The translations under genes and the position numbers were made by a program. 33,179 bases of DNA, taken from Bacillota bacterium (GTDB lineage: Bacteria > Bacillota > Sulfobacillia > JAJZIM01). The notes beneath the pieces are model-generated. The model saw only the letters and a program-made list of their open reading frames with translations. It was not told the origin of the DNA and made no database searches. The stretch's first letter is position 1, and each line of letters opens with the position of its first letter. The stretch covers positions 1 to 33,179 of the forward strand of contig JAJZIM010000034.1 in assembly GCA_021810565.1 (NCBI GenBank). The letters run 5' to 3'. Below are positions 1 through 7,933 of the stretch, one piece after another.

Positions 1-292
1 TACTTGGCGGTTCTCAGGCCTAGGGGTCGTCGAGACTCCGGGGGTCTGAGGCGGGAGGACGAGGACTCCAACCGTCAAGAAATCAAACGAGGAACCTGAA
101 AGTTCCGAACCGATACCTAGAAATGTCCAGGTTTCGGAGAGCGGATAGCTCCAGCGCCGGCAAGGAATTAGGCCGCTGGTGGTTCATGTTTGCGAACCCT
201 CGCAGGGGAACCCGAAGGGGCTTTCCGCCGGGTGCCGGGATCTCGCCGAAACGGTGTGCGGGGTGAATTGCTGAACGCTGGGGCCGGGGAGA
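1..292. other. gene-free lead-in with consecutive hairpins; possible structured RNA
   Basis: I see no credible protein here. Several short inverted repeats follow each other on the plus strand: TTGGCGGTT (4-12) can pair with AACCGTCAA (69-77, one G-U), GGAAC/GTTCC brackets a CTGAAA loop near 92-107, CCGAACC/GGTTTCGG follows, then CCAGCG/CGCTGG near 150-175, then GGTTC/GAACC near 181-200. That succession just before a terminator could be the end of a structured RNA or a leader upstream of the spoIIIA operon. I could not match it to a T-box, riboswitch, RNase P, SRP or tmRNA consensus. GC-rich DNA gives hairpins by chance, so confidence is low. Confidence 0.25.
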
Positions 293-324
293 CCGCGCTT
301 CGAGAGGGGCGCGGGCCTTTTTTT
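293..324 (+). terminator. intrinsic terminator upstream of spoIIIAA
   Basis: CCGCGC (293-298) and GCGCGG (309-314) form a perfect 6-bp stem with a 10-nt loop, followed by GCC and a run of seven T (318-324). This would end transcription arriving from the left and isolate the spoIIIA operon, whose first start codon is 83 nt further on. Confidence 0.6.
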
Positions 325-407
325 GCCCTCCACATTGGGTCAGGTGCCGGGCCGGGCGGTTCTACGCTTGGCCCTCCCCCTCATATCATCTGTCGGGAGG
401 GAAGAAA

Positions 408-1352
408 ATGGCACCTGGCGGAGGGGACGCGGATGGGACATGCGCCTGGCGGGAACAGTTGCGGCCGTTCCTGCCGGAGGAGGTGCGCCGGGCCCTGGCC
501 GGCCTGCCGGCGGCGTTGGCCGGGGAGGCGGAGGAACTGCGGTTGGGTGCGGGCCGGCCCCTGGCGGTGGTGCTGGCCGCGGGAGAGGTGTGGCTGGCTC
601 CGGACGGCCGCATGGTCCGGGAGGAGGGGGAGGCCGTGCGGCCGGGGGCGGAACTGGTCCAGCGCACCCTGGCCCTGATGAGCCGCTGGTCGGTGTATGC
701 CCTGGGGGAGGAGCTAAGGCAGGGTTTTCTGACCTTGCCGGGGGGGCACCGGGTGGGCCTGGTGGGCAGGAGCGTGCTGGCGGAGGGGAAGGTACGCCAC
801 CTGCAGCAGGTGGCGGGCATGAACCTGCGCATCTGCCGGGCGGTGCCGGGGGCGGCCCGGGAGCTTTTGCCCTGGGCCCTGGCGGCGGACGGGACGCCGG
901 CCAGCCTGCTCTTGGTGGGACCGCCGGGCTGCGGCAAGACCACCCTGCTGCGCGATTTGATTCGCGATCTTTCCCGGCGCGGTTTGCGGGTGGGAGTGGT
1001 GGACGAGCGCTCGGAGTTGGGGGGATGCGTGGCGGGAGTGGCGCAACTGGATCTGGGGCCGCGCACCGACGTGCTGGACGGCTGTCCCAAAGCCGAGGGG
1101 ATGATGATGCTGATCCGCTCCATGTCCCCCCAAGTGCTGGCCACCGACGAGTTGGGGCGGCCCGAGGACGCCGCGGCGGTGCTGGAGGCGCGCAACGCCG
1201 GGGTGGCGGTGCTGGCCACCGCCCACGGCGGCACCCTGGGCCAGGTGGAGCGGCGGCCCAGCCTGGCTCCCCTCTTCGCCGAGGCGGTGTTCACCCACCG
1301 GGTGCTCCTGGGACGCCGGCCGCGACCGGGAGCGGTCCTGGAGTGCTGCTGA
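408..1352 (+). CDS. spoIIIAA: stage III sporulation protein AA (ATPase of the SpoIIIA channel)
   Basis: Predicted AAA+/secretion-type ATPase that powers the SpoIIIA-SpoIIQ channel between mother cell and forespore. The 314-residue product has a Walker A loop GPPGCGKTT at about residues 171-179, a following VVDERSE segment, and the LATDELG segment with the acidic Walker B residues, in the order expected for SpoIIIAA. The ATG at 408 has GGGAGG at 395-400, a good spacing. It is first of eight genes in canonical order, and its end overlaps spoIIIAB by 10 bp. Expression is normally mother-cell specific (sigma E); I could not place a convincing sigma E promoter at a workable distance. Confidence 0.95.
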   Translation: MAPGGGDADGTCAWREQLRPFLPEEVRRALAGLPAALAGEAEELRLGAGRPLAVVLAAGEVWLAPDGRMVREEGEAVRPGAELVQRTLALMSRWSVYALGEELRQGFLTLPGGHRVGLVGRSVLAEGKVRHLQQVAGMNLRICRAVPGAARELLPWALAADGTPASLLLVGPPGCGKTTLLRDLIRDLSRRGLRVGVVDERSELGGCVAGVAQLDLGPRTDVLDGCPKAEGMMMLIRSMSPQVLATDELGRPEDAAAVLEARNAGVAVLATAHGGTLGQVERRPSLAPLFAEAVFTHRVLLGRRPRPGAVLECC

Positions 1353-1858
1353 GGCTGTTGGGCGCGGCGGGGGTGCTGGCCGCCGGCTTTGGGCTGGGCA
1401 ACCTGGCGGCGGCGCGCTACCAGGCGCGCACCCGGGAGCTGACCGCCCTGCGCACGGCCCTGGAGCTGTTCGCCACCCAGATCGCCTACACCGCGACGCC
1501 GCTGCCGGAAGCGCTGCGCCGCACCGGAAGCTTCGTAGGAGGTGGCGCCGGCCGGCTTTTGGAGTTGGTGGTGGCGATCCTGGAGGGGGAGGAGGACGTT
1601 TCGGCGGGGGAGGCCTGGGAGCTGGCCTTGGTGCGGGAGGAACTGCCCTTGACGGCCCGGGATCGGCAGGTGCTGCGGGACCTGGGGCCGCTCTTGGGCG
1701 AGGCGGGCTGTCCGGATCAGCTGCGGCAGCTCACCCTGGCCGCCCAGCGTCTGTCCGCCCAGGAGGCGGAGTCGCGGGAGGAGGAGCGCCGTCACGTGCG
1801 GCTGTGGCGGTACCTGGGATTCCTGGGGGGCGCCATGCTGGCGCTGGCCCTCCTGTGA
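1343..1858 (+). CDS. spoIIIAB: stage III sporulation protein AB
   Basis: Product of 171 residues, the usual SpoIIIAB length. It begins with a hydrophobic N-terminal segment, then a helical body (ARYQART, LRTALELF, TPLPEALRR), and ends in a second hydrophobic segment (YLGFLGGAMLALALL). This pattern and the position between spoIIIAA and spoIIIAC identify it as the GspF-like membrane component of the engulfment channel. I chose the GTG at 1343, which overlaps the spoIIIAA stop; an open frame extends much further upstream but only as antisense-like shadow of spoIIIAA. Translation is probably coupled to spoIIIAA. Confidence 0.9.
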   Translation: MLLRLLGAAGVLAAGFGLGNLAAARYQARTRELTALRTALELFATQIAYTATPLPEALRRTGSFVGGGAGRLLELVVAILEGEEDVSAGEAWELALVREELPLTARDRQVLRDLGPLLGEAGCPDQLRQLTLAAQRLSAQEAESREEERRHVRLWRYLGFLGGAMLALALL

Positions 1859-1872
1859 CGGAGGTGGGGAGC

Positions 1873-2070
1873 ATGCCTAACATCGACCTGATCTACAAGA
1901 TCGCCGCCGTGGGAGTGCTGGTGGCCATCCTGCACACCGTCCTCTCCAAGGCGGGCAAGGAGGAGTACGGCCAGATCGTGACCATCGCCGGGGTGGCCAT
2001 CGTCTTCCTGATGGTGGTGGAGCTGTTGAACCGGCTGTTCCAGACGGTGAAGACCCTGTTCAACCTCTGA
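1873..2070 (+). CDS. spoIIIAC: stage III sporulation protein AC
   Basis: Small membrane protein of 65 residues with two transmembrane helices (IAAVGVLVAILHTVL and IVTIAGVAIVFLMVVEL) separated by a charged loop with GKEEYGQ, typical of SpoIIIAC. The ATG at 1873 is preceded by GGAGGTGGGGA, giving a strong ribosome binding site; the longer frame starting at 1804 lies inside spoIIIAB and is not used. Part of the multiprotein channel that joins mother cell and forespore after engulfment. Confidence 0.93.
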   Translation: MPNIDLIYKIAAVGVLVAILHTVLSKAGKEEYGQIVTIAGVAIVFLMVVELLNRLFQTVKTLFNL

Positions 2071-2077
2071 GGCGGTC

Positions 2078-2464
2078 GTGCACATCCTCCAGATCGTGGG
2101 CTTCGCCCTGGTGGCGGCCGTGCTCACGGTGGTGGTCCGCAGACTCCGCCCGGAGCTGGGCCTCTTGTTGTCCCTGGCGGCCGGGGTGGTCATCCTGCTC
2201 CTGGTGTTGCCTTCCCTGCTGAGCGTGTTCCAGCGCCTGCGCTACCTGTCTGCGGCGGCCCAGGTCAACCTGCGCTACCTGGACACGGTGCTGAAGATCG
2301 TGGGGGTGGCCTATCTGACGGAGTTCGGGGCGCAGATCTGCCGGGACGCCGGGGAGGGGGCCCTGGCCGCCAAGGTGGAGCTGGCCGGCAAGGTGCTGAT
2401 CCTGCTGCTGAGTGTGCCCATCCTCAACGCCATCCTGGACCTTTTGATCAAACTTTTGCCCTGA
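2078..2464 (+). CDS. spoIIIAD: stage III sporulation protein AD
   Basis: Integral membrane protein of 128 residues with about four hydrophobic helices, starting HILQIVGFALVAAVLTVVV and ending LILLLSVPILNAILDLLIKLLP. The central segment LDTVLKIVGVAYLTEFGAQI with CRDAGEGALAAKVELAGK is characteristic of the family. GTG start at 2078, seven bases after the spoIIIAC stop. Acts with SpoIIIAC and SpoIIIAE in the inner (mother-cell) membrane part of the SpoIIIA complex. Confidence 0.94.
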   Translation: MHILQIVGFALVAAVLTVVVRRLRPELGLLLSLAAGVVILLLVLPSLLSVFQRLRYLSAAAQVNLRYLDTVLKIVGVAYLTEFGAQICRDAGEGALAAKVELAGKVLILLLSVPILNAILDLLIKLLP

Positions 2465-2478
2465 AGGGAGGTGGGAGC

Positions 2479-3606
2479 GTGCGCCGGAGCTGGCTGGTCC
2501 TCCTGCTGGCCCTGGTCCTTTGGCCCTCGCCGTCGGCCCGGGCCGCCGCCGCGCCGCAGACGGCGGGGGTGCAGTCCTTCCTCGACTCCATCAATCGGGG
2601 CACCCAGGGCTACCTGCCGCCGGTGACCCTGGGGGGCGTGGGGCAACTTTTGCGAGGCGGACCCTCGCCTTGGAGCGAGCGCCGGGTGGTCGGGGGATTG
2701 TGGCGGTACCTTTTAGGAGAGCTTCGGCCGAACCTGCGGCTGGTGGGCCAACTGGTGGTGCTGGCGGCGCTTTGCGCCCTGTTGCAGAAGCTCCAGGGCG
2801 CCTTTGCCGGGGAGACCGTGGGGAAGCTGGCCTATGCCGTGTGCTACCTGGCCCTGTTGGCCTTGGCGGTGAAAAGCTTCTCCCTGGCCGTGGGCACCGC
2901 CCGGGGCGCGGTGGACGGACTGACCGGCTTCATGGCCGCCCTGTTTCCCACCATGGTGACCCTGCTGGCGGCCAGCGGGGCGCTGATAACTGCGGGACTT
3001 CTGCATCCGGTGCTGGTGGCGGTGATCAGCACCGTGGGTTTCCTGGCCGCGAACCTGGTGCTGCCGCTGTTGGTCATGGCCGCCCTTTTGGAGGTGGCAG
3101 GCAGCCTCGCCACCGGCTTCAGCCTCTCCGGGGTGGCGGCGCTCTTGCGCCAGGGCGGGCTTTTGGTCCTGGGGCTCGGCATGTCGGCCTTTCTGGGCGT
3201 GCTGGCCGTGGAAGGGGCGGTGGGTCCGGTCTCGGACGGGGTGGCCCTGCGCAGCGGCAAGTTTCTGTCGGCCACCTTCATCCCGGTGGTGGGCAAGCTG
3301 TTCTCCGACGCCACGGAGGCGGTGTTCGGCTCGTCGCTCCTGTTGAAGAACGTGGTGGGGGTGGCCGGGGTGCTGGGGGTAGCCGTGCTGGTGGTCCTGC
3401 CCCTGCTCAAGCTGGTGGCCGTGGTCCTGGCCTACCGGCTGGCCCAGGCGGCGGTGCAGCCCATGGGGGCGGGGCCCGTGGCCAAGGCCCTGGGCACCTT
3501 GGCCCACGCCCTGACCCTGGTGACCACCACGGTGCTGGCGGTGGCGGTGATGTTCTTCCTGACCTTGACGGTGCTTCTGACGGCGGCCAATCCCGCCGTG
3601 GGTTGA
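2479..3606 (+). CDS. spoIIIAE: stage III sporulation protein AE
   Basis: Polytopic membrane protein of 375 residues. An N-terminal signal peptide (RRSWLVLLLALVLW, Ala-rich end near residue 25) is followed by a soluble stretch and then 7-8 hydrophobic helices. The segment FLSATFIPVVGKLFSDATEAVFGSS region is characteristic of SpoIIIAE. GTG start at 2479 with GGGAGGTGGGAGC upstream. It is the largest SpoIIIA membrane subunit and lies 12 bp before spoIIIAF. The G-rich coding strand and codon choice match its neighbours. Confidence 0.94.
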   Translation: MRRSWLVLLLALVLWPSPSARAAAAPQTAGVQSFLDSINRGTQGYLPPVTLGGVGQLLRGGPSPWSERRVVGGLWRYLLGELRPNLRLVGQLVVLAALCALLQKLQGAFAGETVGKLAYAVCYLALLALAVKSFSLAVGTARGAVDGLTGFMAALFPTMVTLLAASGALITAGLLHPVLVAVISTVGFLAANLVLPLLVMAALLEVAGSLATGFSLSGVAALLRQGGLLVLGLGMSAFLGVLAVEGAVGPVSDGVALRSGKFLSATFIPVVGKLFSDATEAVFGSSLLLKNVVGVAGVLGVAVLVVLPLLKLVAVVLAYRLAQAAVQPMGAGPVAKALGTLAHALTLVTTTVLAVAVMFFLTLTVLLTAANPAVG

Positions 3607-3618
3607 GGGGGGCGCAGG

Positions 3619-4119
3619 GTGCTGGGGGGCATCGAGGCCTGGGTGCGCACCTTGATCTGGATCAGCTTCTTCATCGCCGTCCTGGAGCTTGCGGTGCCCA
3701 GCGGCTCCCTGCGGGGCTATGTGCGTCTGAGCCTGGGCCTTTTGCTGGTGGCGGCGGTACTGCGCCCCCTGCTGCACCTGAACCTGGCCCCGCCGCCGTC
3801 CCTGCCGCTCCCGGCGATCCGAGGAGCCGCCTTGGCGGAGGGCCGGGCGGCCTACCGCCGCAACGAGGCGCGCTCGGTGGCCGAGTACCGGGTCCTGGTG
3901 CAGGAGCGCCTGGTGCGGCTGGTCCGGCGCTCGGCGGGGGTGCAGGCTCGGGTGCAGGTGTCCCAGGTCGGGGAGCCGGGCCGGGCCGGCTTCGGCAGCG
4001 TGCGCTCGGTGCGCGTGTGGCTGGCGGGGACGGGAGGAGGTGAGGCGGGGAGGGTGCGGGGGCTCATCGCCTCCTATCTGGACCTTCCTGCGGACCGGGT
4101 GACGGTTTCCGGGGGCTAA
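3619..4119 (+). CDS. spoIIIAF: stage III sporulation protein AF
   Basis: Product of 166 residues with two N-terminal membrane helices (LIWISFFIAVLELAV and LSLGLLLVAAVLRPLL) and a soluble alpha/beta domain ending in DLPADRVTVSGG. The C-terminal domain belongs to the ring-building-motif type found in SpoIIIAF-AH. Start GTG at 3619 right after GGGGGGCGCAG. Separated by 15 bp from spoIIIAG. Together with AG and AH it would form the periplasmic/intermembrane rings of the channel. Confidence 0.92.
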   Translation: MLGGIEAWVRTLIWISFFIAVLELAVPSGSLRGYVRLSLGLLLVAAVLRPLLHLNLAPPPSLPLPAIRGAALAEGRAAYRRNEARSVAEYRVLVQERLVRLVRRSAGVQARVQVSQVGEPGRAGFGSVRSVRVWLAGTGGGEAGRVRGLIASYLDLPADRVTVSGG

Positions 4120-4134
4120 CGGAGGAGGGATCGG

Positions 4135-4704
4135 ATGGACATCTGGGGCGGGGTGGACCGCAAGCTCTTGTGGCGCTGGGGGGCGGTGGGGCTGTTGGGC
4201 CTTATGGCCCTGGCCCTGTCGGGAGTGCTGGGCGGGACGAGCGCCTCCGCTCCCGCCAAGGGCACCCGGAGCCACGCCGTAGCGACGGCAGGGGGCATCA
4301 GAGCCCGGGAGCGCTCGTTGGCTGCAGAGCTGGCGGGGATCCTGGGCAAGGTGCGGGGAGCGGGGCGGGTTTGGGTGAGCGTCTCCCTGCGCTCGGGCCC
4401 CGGCGAGCGGCTGGCCCGGAGCACGGCCGACAAGGAGCAGACGGCGCAGCAGGGAGGGCAGACCACCACCAGCCGGGACCGCACCGCCGCGCCGGTGTTG
4501 CGGCGCACCGGCAGCGGCGGCCAGACCCCGGTAGTGATCCAGGAACGGTCGCCGCGGGTGGCCGGAGTGTTGGTGGTGGCCCAGGGGGCGGGGGATCCGA
4601 CGGTGCGCTTGGCCCTGACGGAAGCGGTGCAGGCGGCCTTGGACCTGCCGGCGTATCGGATAGAGGTTCTGCCGGGAGAGGAGGCGGCGTCCCATGTGGG
4701 TTAA
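4135..4704 (+). CDS. spoIIIAG: stage III sporulation protein AG
   Basis: Bitopic protein of 189 residues: short cytoplasmic N-terminus, one membrane helix (WGAVGLLGLMALALSGVL), then a soluble domain with EYSCA-like ring-building features (LAGILGKVRGAGRVWVSVSL, SPRVAGVLVVAQGAGDPTVRLALTEAVQAAL split over the domain). SpoIIIAG forms a large oligomeric ring in the intermembrane space. ATG at 4135 follows GGAGGGATCGG. The 3' end overlaps spoIIIAH by 11 bp, so the two are likely translationally coupled. A low-complexity Gln/Thr-rich loop lies mid-protein. Confidence 0.93.
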   Translation: MDIWGGVDRKLLWRWGAVGLLGLMALALSGVLGGTSASAPAKGTRSHAVATAGGIRARERSLAAELAGILGKVRGAGRVWVSVSLRSGPGERLARSTADKEQTAQQGGQTTTSRDRTAAPVLRRTGSGGQTPVVIQERSPRVAGVLVVAQGAGDPTVRLALTEAVQAALDLPAYRIEVLPGEEAASHVG

Positions 4705-5191
4705 GCAGGTGTCCAAGCGCGATCTTTGGCGGTTCGGGATCTTCCTATTGGTCCTGGTCCTCATCGGTCTGTACGTGTGGGCGGGGCAGCGGCCCGCCGG
4801 GCGATCGGGGGGCGGGCCGGCCATGGTGCAAGGCCCGGCGGCGACGTCGGGGAGCCTGGCCGCCTACCGGCTGGACTGGCAGACGGTGCAGAGCCGGGAG
4901 ATGGACCTGTTGCGGCGGTTGTCCACCTCCGGGGACAGTGCCGCCCTGCGCCAGCAGGCGGGCAGGCAGCTCTTGGACATGACCCGCCGCATGGCCTGGG
5001 AGACGGAGATCGACGACGTGCTGCGGGCCAAGGGCTTTCCGGGAGCGATGACCATGCTGCAGAGCCAGTCGGCGGTGGTGGTGGTGCGCGGCGGCAACCT
5101 GGATGCGGCGCGGGTGGCCCAGATCGCCGACATCGTGGAGAAGACCGCGGGCTTGCCGCCCCAGGACCTGGCCGTGGTGCCGGCCCGGTAG
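4694..5191 (+). CDS. spoIIIAH: stage III sporulation protein AH
   Basis: Bitopic protein of 165 residues: one membrane helix (FGIFLLVLVLIGLYVW) and a C-terminal YscJ/FliF-like domain with the typical end GGNLDAARVAQIADIVEKTAG. SpoIIIAH interacts with SpoIIQ from the forespore side to form the intercellular channel. ATG at 4694 lies within spoIIIAG. The gene is 60 bp upstream of accC. In many Clostridia accB comes between spoIIIAH and accC; no accB-like lysine motif is present here. Confidence 0.93.
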   Translation: MWVKQVSKRDLWRFGIFLLVLVLIGLYVWAGQRPAGRSGGGPAMVQGPAATSGSLAAYRLDWQTVQSREMDLLRRLSTSGDSAALRQQAGRQLLDMTRRMAWETEIDDVLRAKGFPGAMTMLQSQSAVVVVRGGNLDAARVAQIADIVEKTAGLPPQDLAVVPAR

Positions 5192-5250
5192 GCAGGGAAA
5201 CTCCCCGCCGGGAGCGAAAAAAGAAGAGCTACGGCAGAAGGGGGAGAGCC

Positions 5251-6594
5251 TTGTTCAAGAAAGTGCTGGTGGCCAACCGGGGGGAGATCGCGGTCCGGAT
5301 CATCCGGGCCTGCCGGGACCTGGGGCTGAGGACGGTGGCGGTGTACTCGGAGGTGGACAAGGAGGCGCCGCACGTACATCTGGCCGACGAGGCCCACCTC
5401 ATCGGAGGGGCCCAGGAGGCCAAGAGCTACCTGGACATGGCCGCGCTGATGCGGGCGGTTACCGACAGCGGGGCGGACGCCATCCATCCCGGCTACGGCT
5501 TTCTGTCGGAGAACCACCGCTTCGCCGAGGTGTGTCGGGCCTGGGGGATCACCTTCATCGGGCCGGACCCTGGAGCCATCGAGGAGATGGGGGTGAAGGC
5601 CCGGGCCAAGGAGCGCATGCGGGCGGCGGGGGTGCCGGTGGCGCCGGGCAGCGACGGAACCTTGCGGGATCCCTCCGAGGCGGCCGAGGTGGCCCGGCGC
5701 ATCGGCTACCCGGTGCTGGTCAAGGCTTCGGCGGGCGGGGGCGGCCGGGGCATCCGGGTGGTCCACGACGAGCAGGAGTTGGCCCAGGCCATGGAGCGGG
5801 CGGCCGCGGAGGCCCAGGCCTACTTCGGGGACGGCCAGCTGTATCTGGAGAAGTATCTGCCCGATCCGCGCCACATCGAGATCCAGGTCCTGGCCGACGC
5901 CCACGGCCGGGTGGCCTCCCTGGGGGAGCGGGAATCCTCGATGCAGCGGCGTCGCCAAAAGATCCTGGAGGAGGCCCCGGCCGTGCCGGTGGACGCCGCC
6001 CTGCGCCGGCGCATGGGCGAGGCGGCGGCCAAGGCCGCGGCGGCGGTGGGATACAAGAGCGCCGGGACGGTGGAGTTCCTCCTGGACCGGGACGGCAGCT
6101 TCTACTTCATGGAGATGAACACCCGGGTGCAGGTGGAGCATCCCTGCACCGAGCTGGTGACCGGGGTGGACATCGTGGCAGAGCAGTTGCGCGTGGCCAT
6201 GGGGGAGCCCCTGGACCTGCCGGAGGCCGTGGAGCCCTCCGGCTGGGCGGTGGAGTGCCGCGTCAACGCCGAGGACCCGGAGCGCAACTTCCTGCCCTGT
6301 CCCGGCACCATCACCGCCTACGAGGCCCCCGGCGGGCCCTGGGTGCGGGTGGACAGCGGGGTGAGCGCCGGCAGCGTGGTGTCGCCCTTCTACGACTCGC
6401 TCCTGGCCAAGGTGATCACCTGGGGGCGCGACCGGACCCAGGCCCTGGACCGCATGCGCCGCGCCCTGCAGGAGTTCCGGGTGGAGGGGATCACCACCAC
6501 CATCCCGCTGCACCTGAAGCTGTTGGAGGATCCGGACTTTCGCCGCGGCGAGTACCACATAAACTTCCTGGAGCAGCGGTTCGGGCAGCCGTAG
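5251..6594 (+). CDS. accC: biotin carboxylase subunit (acetyl-CoA carboxylase or related)
   Basis: ATP-dependent carboxylation of biotin carried on BCCP, first step of acetyl-CoA carboxylase or another biotin enzyme. Product of 447 residues, family length. Visible: N-terminal KVLVANRGEIAVRII, the HPGYGFLSEN segment, ATP-grasp glycine loop KASAGGGGRG at about 158-167, and EMNTRVQVEH at about 288-297 with the Glu/Asn metal ligands and catalytic Arg region, then the C-terminal biotin-carboxylase domain. I chose the TTG at 5251 because GGGGGAG sits 4-5 nt upstream; a GTG at 5263 would cut the conserved start. No BCCP (accB) or carboxyltransferase genes are adjacent, so the physiological partner is unknown; it could also serve a pyruvate- or other 2-oxoacid carboxylase. 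Confidence 0.93.
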   Translation: MFKKVLVANRGEIAVRIIRACRDLGLRTVAVYSEVDKEAPHVHLADEAHLIGGAQEAKSYLDMAALMRAVTDSGADAIHPGYGFLSENHRFAEVCRAWGITFIGPDPGAIEEMGVKARAKERMRAAGVPVAPGSDGTLRDPSEAAEVARRIGYPVLVKASAGGGGRGIRVVHDEQELAQAMERAAAEAQAYFGDGQLYLEKYLPDPRHIEIQVLADAHGRVASLGERESSMQRRRQKILEEAPAVPVDAALRRRMGEAAAKAAAAVGYKSAGTVEFLLDRDGSFYFMEMNTRVQVEHPCTELVTGVDIVAEQLRVAMGEPLDLPEAVEPSGWAVECRVNAEDPERNFLPCPGTITAYEAPGGPWVRVDSGVSAGSVVSPFYDSLLAKVITWGRDRTQALDRMRRALQEFRVEGITTTIPLHLKLLEDPDFRRGEYHINFLEQRFGQP

Positions 6595-6692
6595 GGGGGC
6601 GCTCGGACCGGCGAAGCGTGAGGATGATGGAGGGCGCCGGCGGCGGACCCCGGTGAGGGCCGACGGTTGGGAACTCGCGGCGCAGAGGAGAG

Positions 6693-7244
6693 ATGGCCAT
6701 TAGTACCGCCCTGTTGCTCATCGACATCCAAAACGACTATTTCCACGGCGGCAGGATGGAGCTGGCGGGGGCCGAGGAGGCGGCCCGGCGGGCGGGGGAA
6801 CTCCTGGAGCGATTCCGGTCGGCGGGAAGGCCGGTCTTCCACGTTCGGCACGTGTCGCTTCGGCCGGGAGCCACCTTCTTCCTGCCCGACACGGCGGGGG
6901 TGGAGATCCACCCCCTGGTTCAGCCGCAGCCGGGAGAGCAGCTGATCACCAAGCATTTCCCCAACAGCTTCCGGGAGACGGATCTGTTGGCACGGCTGCA
7001 GGGAGCGGCGGTGGACCACCTGTTGGTGGCCGGGATGATGACCCACATGTGCGTGGACGCCACGGTGCGGGCGTCCTGGGACCTGGGCTTTGAATGCACC
7101 GTGGCCCAGGACGCCTGCGCCACCCGGGATCTGGTCTTCGAAGATGCCCTGATTCCCGCCGCCCAGGTCCACGGCGCCTTCCTGGCGGCCATGAGGGGCA
7201 CCTACGCGGCGGTGCGGGAGGCGGCCTCCTGCGGGGTGGAGTGA
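6693..7244 (+). CDS. isochorismatase-family cysteine hydrolase
   Basis: Cytosolic hydrolase of 183 residues of the isochorismatase/nicotinamidase superfamily. The catalytic triad is visible: Asp11 in LLLIDIQNDY, Lys87 in LITKHFPNSF, and Cys120 in GMMTHMCVDAT, with the usual cis-peptide region before the cysteine. Start ATG at 6693 follows GAGGAGAG. Substrate cannot be told from sequence: the nicotinamidase metal-binding set is not evident, so a general amide/ester hydrolase is more likely than PncA. It lies 98 bp after accC, so may be read from the same transcript, and is followed by an intrinsic terminator at 7320-7355. First gene of the accessory island between accC and asp23. Confidence 0.88.
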   Translation: MAISTALLLIDIQNDYFHGGRMELAGAEEAARRAGELLERFRSAGRPVFHVRHVSLRPGATFFLPDTAGVEIHPLVQPQPGEQLITKHFPNSFRETDLLARLQGAAVDHLLVAGMMTHMCVDATVRASWDLGFECTVAQDACATRDLVFEDALIPAAQVHGAFLAAMRGTYAAVREAASCGVE

Positions 7245-7309
7245 GGCCCACCGACAGCCGGCCTTGGTTCGCCGGGAGGGAACCCCGGCCGCTGCCGTTT
7301 CCCGAGGGC

Positions 7310-7555
7310 ATGCCGAGAGAAAAAAAGCCACCGTGGCTCCGAACGGGCTTTTTTTGGCTGCGCGAGGATCAACTGCGGGTGGCCCTTGCCTATTACCGGC
7401 TGTATCTGCGGGAGATCGATGAGCGACTGCAGCGGGAGGCCAAGTGGACTAAGGAAGCGTTGGCCAGACGGCATCCGTCGCTGTCGCCATCTGAACATGA
7501 CGCCCGCGCATTCCCCTTCCCAGGCATAGCCGGGAGGGGGTCAAGCGGGCGATGA
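7310..7555 (+). pseudogene. remnant of a DUF433-type antitoxin (C-terminal part only)
   Basis: The readable frame gives 81 residues. The segment LREDQLRVALAYYRLYLREI with DERLQ resembles the C-terminal helix pair of DUF433 antitoxins (typically ...vraALaYy..hreEId...). The N-terminal winged-helix part is absent, and an intrinsic terminator overlaps the first codons, so the ATG at 7310 is probably not a real start; GTG at 7379 would give only the helix pair. DUF433 genes normally sit directly upstream of DUF5615 PIN-like toxins. Here the intact DUF5615 gene lies about 400 bp downstream, separated by an insertion-sequence remnant. I therefore read this as a truncated antitoxin. The family match is by eye only. 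Confidence 0.4.
7320..7355 (+). terminator. intrinsic (possibly bidirectional) terminator
   Basis: AAAAAAAGCC (7320-7329) pairs with GGCTTTTTTT (7346-7355); inside, CGT (7332-7334) pairs with ACG (7343-7345). It has T-runs on both strands, so it could work in both directions. It lies 76 bp after the isochorismatase-family gene and would end that transcript. Confidence 0.65.
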
Positions 7556-7564
7556 CAATCTCGC

Positions 7565-7593
7565 TTGCGTAAGGCGACCGCAGATGCTATAAT
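7565..7593 (+). promoter_or_regulatory. sigma-A type promoter before the IS remnant and DUF5615 gene
   Basis: TTGCGT (7565-7570), a 17-bp spacer, then TATAAT (7588-7593) with an extended -10 TG one base upstream (TGCTATAAT). This is among the best vegetative promoters in the window. The transcript would begin near 7600 and run about 350 nt through the tnpB remnant and its right-end hairpins into the DUF5615 gene. Confidence 0.6.
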
Positions 7594-7708
7594 TACCATT
7601 GATGGTTGGCCATAGGACAGAAATGGGGTCATCACGGGGAGGTGGTAAGGCAGCATCCGTCGGATTATAGCGGTCCCCTATCTATAGCCCACAAGGGCGT
7701 ACACGTCC

Positions 7709-7933
7709 TTGGACAAGCGGACTACCAGCCGCATTCGTCCTCTTCTGTTGTGGGCAGGGGAACATCCGTTAGGGATTTGCCAATGCCAACTAGGGCCGGA
7801 GCAGCCCGAAGTCACGCCTGGGGAGACCGACATAAGACGCGGATGGAGAAAAACTCCGTCGGCGCACAGATCGCTGAGCCAGGAAACTCCGGGGGCGACC
7901 CCGGAAACCCCCGCCTCAAGCCGCCAGGCTTAG
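7709..7933 (+). pseudogene. 3' remnant of an IS200/IS605-family tnpB (OrfB)
   Basis: The frame ends in a tail reading QPEVTPGETD...SLSQETPGATPETPASSRQA and stops inside a hairpin. Low-complexity tails with PEVTPGE and TPETP blocks ending in the right-end hairpin are common for TnpB proteins of IS605-type elements. The zinc-ribbon and RuvC-like domains are missing, so only the 3' end survives; the upstream boundary is not clear, and 7709 is just the first ATG in this frame. The family call rests on this tail plus the two hairpins that follow. Confidence 0.45.

Noticed and set aside
358-389. Sigma E-like promoter GGTTCTAC ... CATATCAT before spoIIIAA
   Set aside because: The transcript would begin at about 396, inside the ribosome binding site (395-400), so it could not support normal translation of spoIIIAA from 408.
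323-1342. Long open frame in frame with spoIIIAB covering spoIIIAA
   Set aside because: It is a low-complexity Gly/Ala/Arg shadow of spoIIIAA produced by high GC; only the part from 1343 has spoIIIAB character.
2713-4824. 703-codon open frame on the minus strand opposite spoIIIAE-AH
   Set aside because: Gln/His/Pro/Arg-rich antisense shadow of the G-rich coding strand with no domain pattern.
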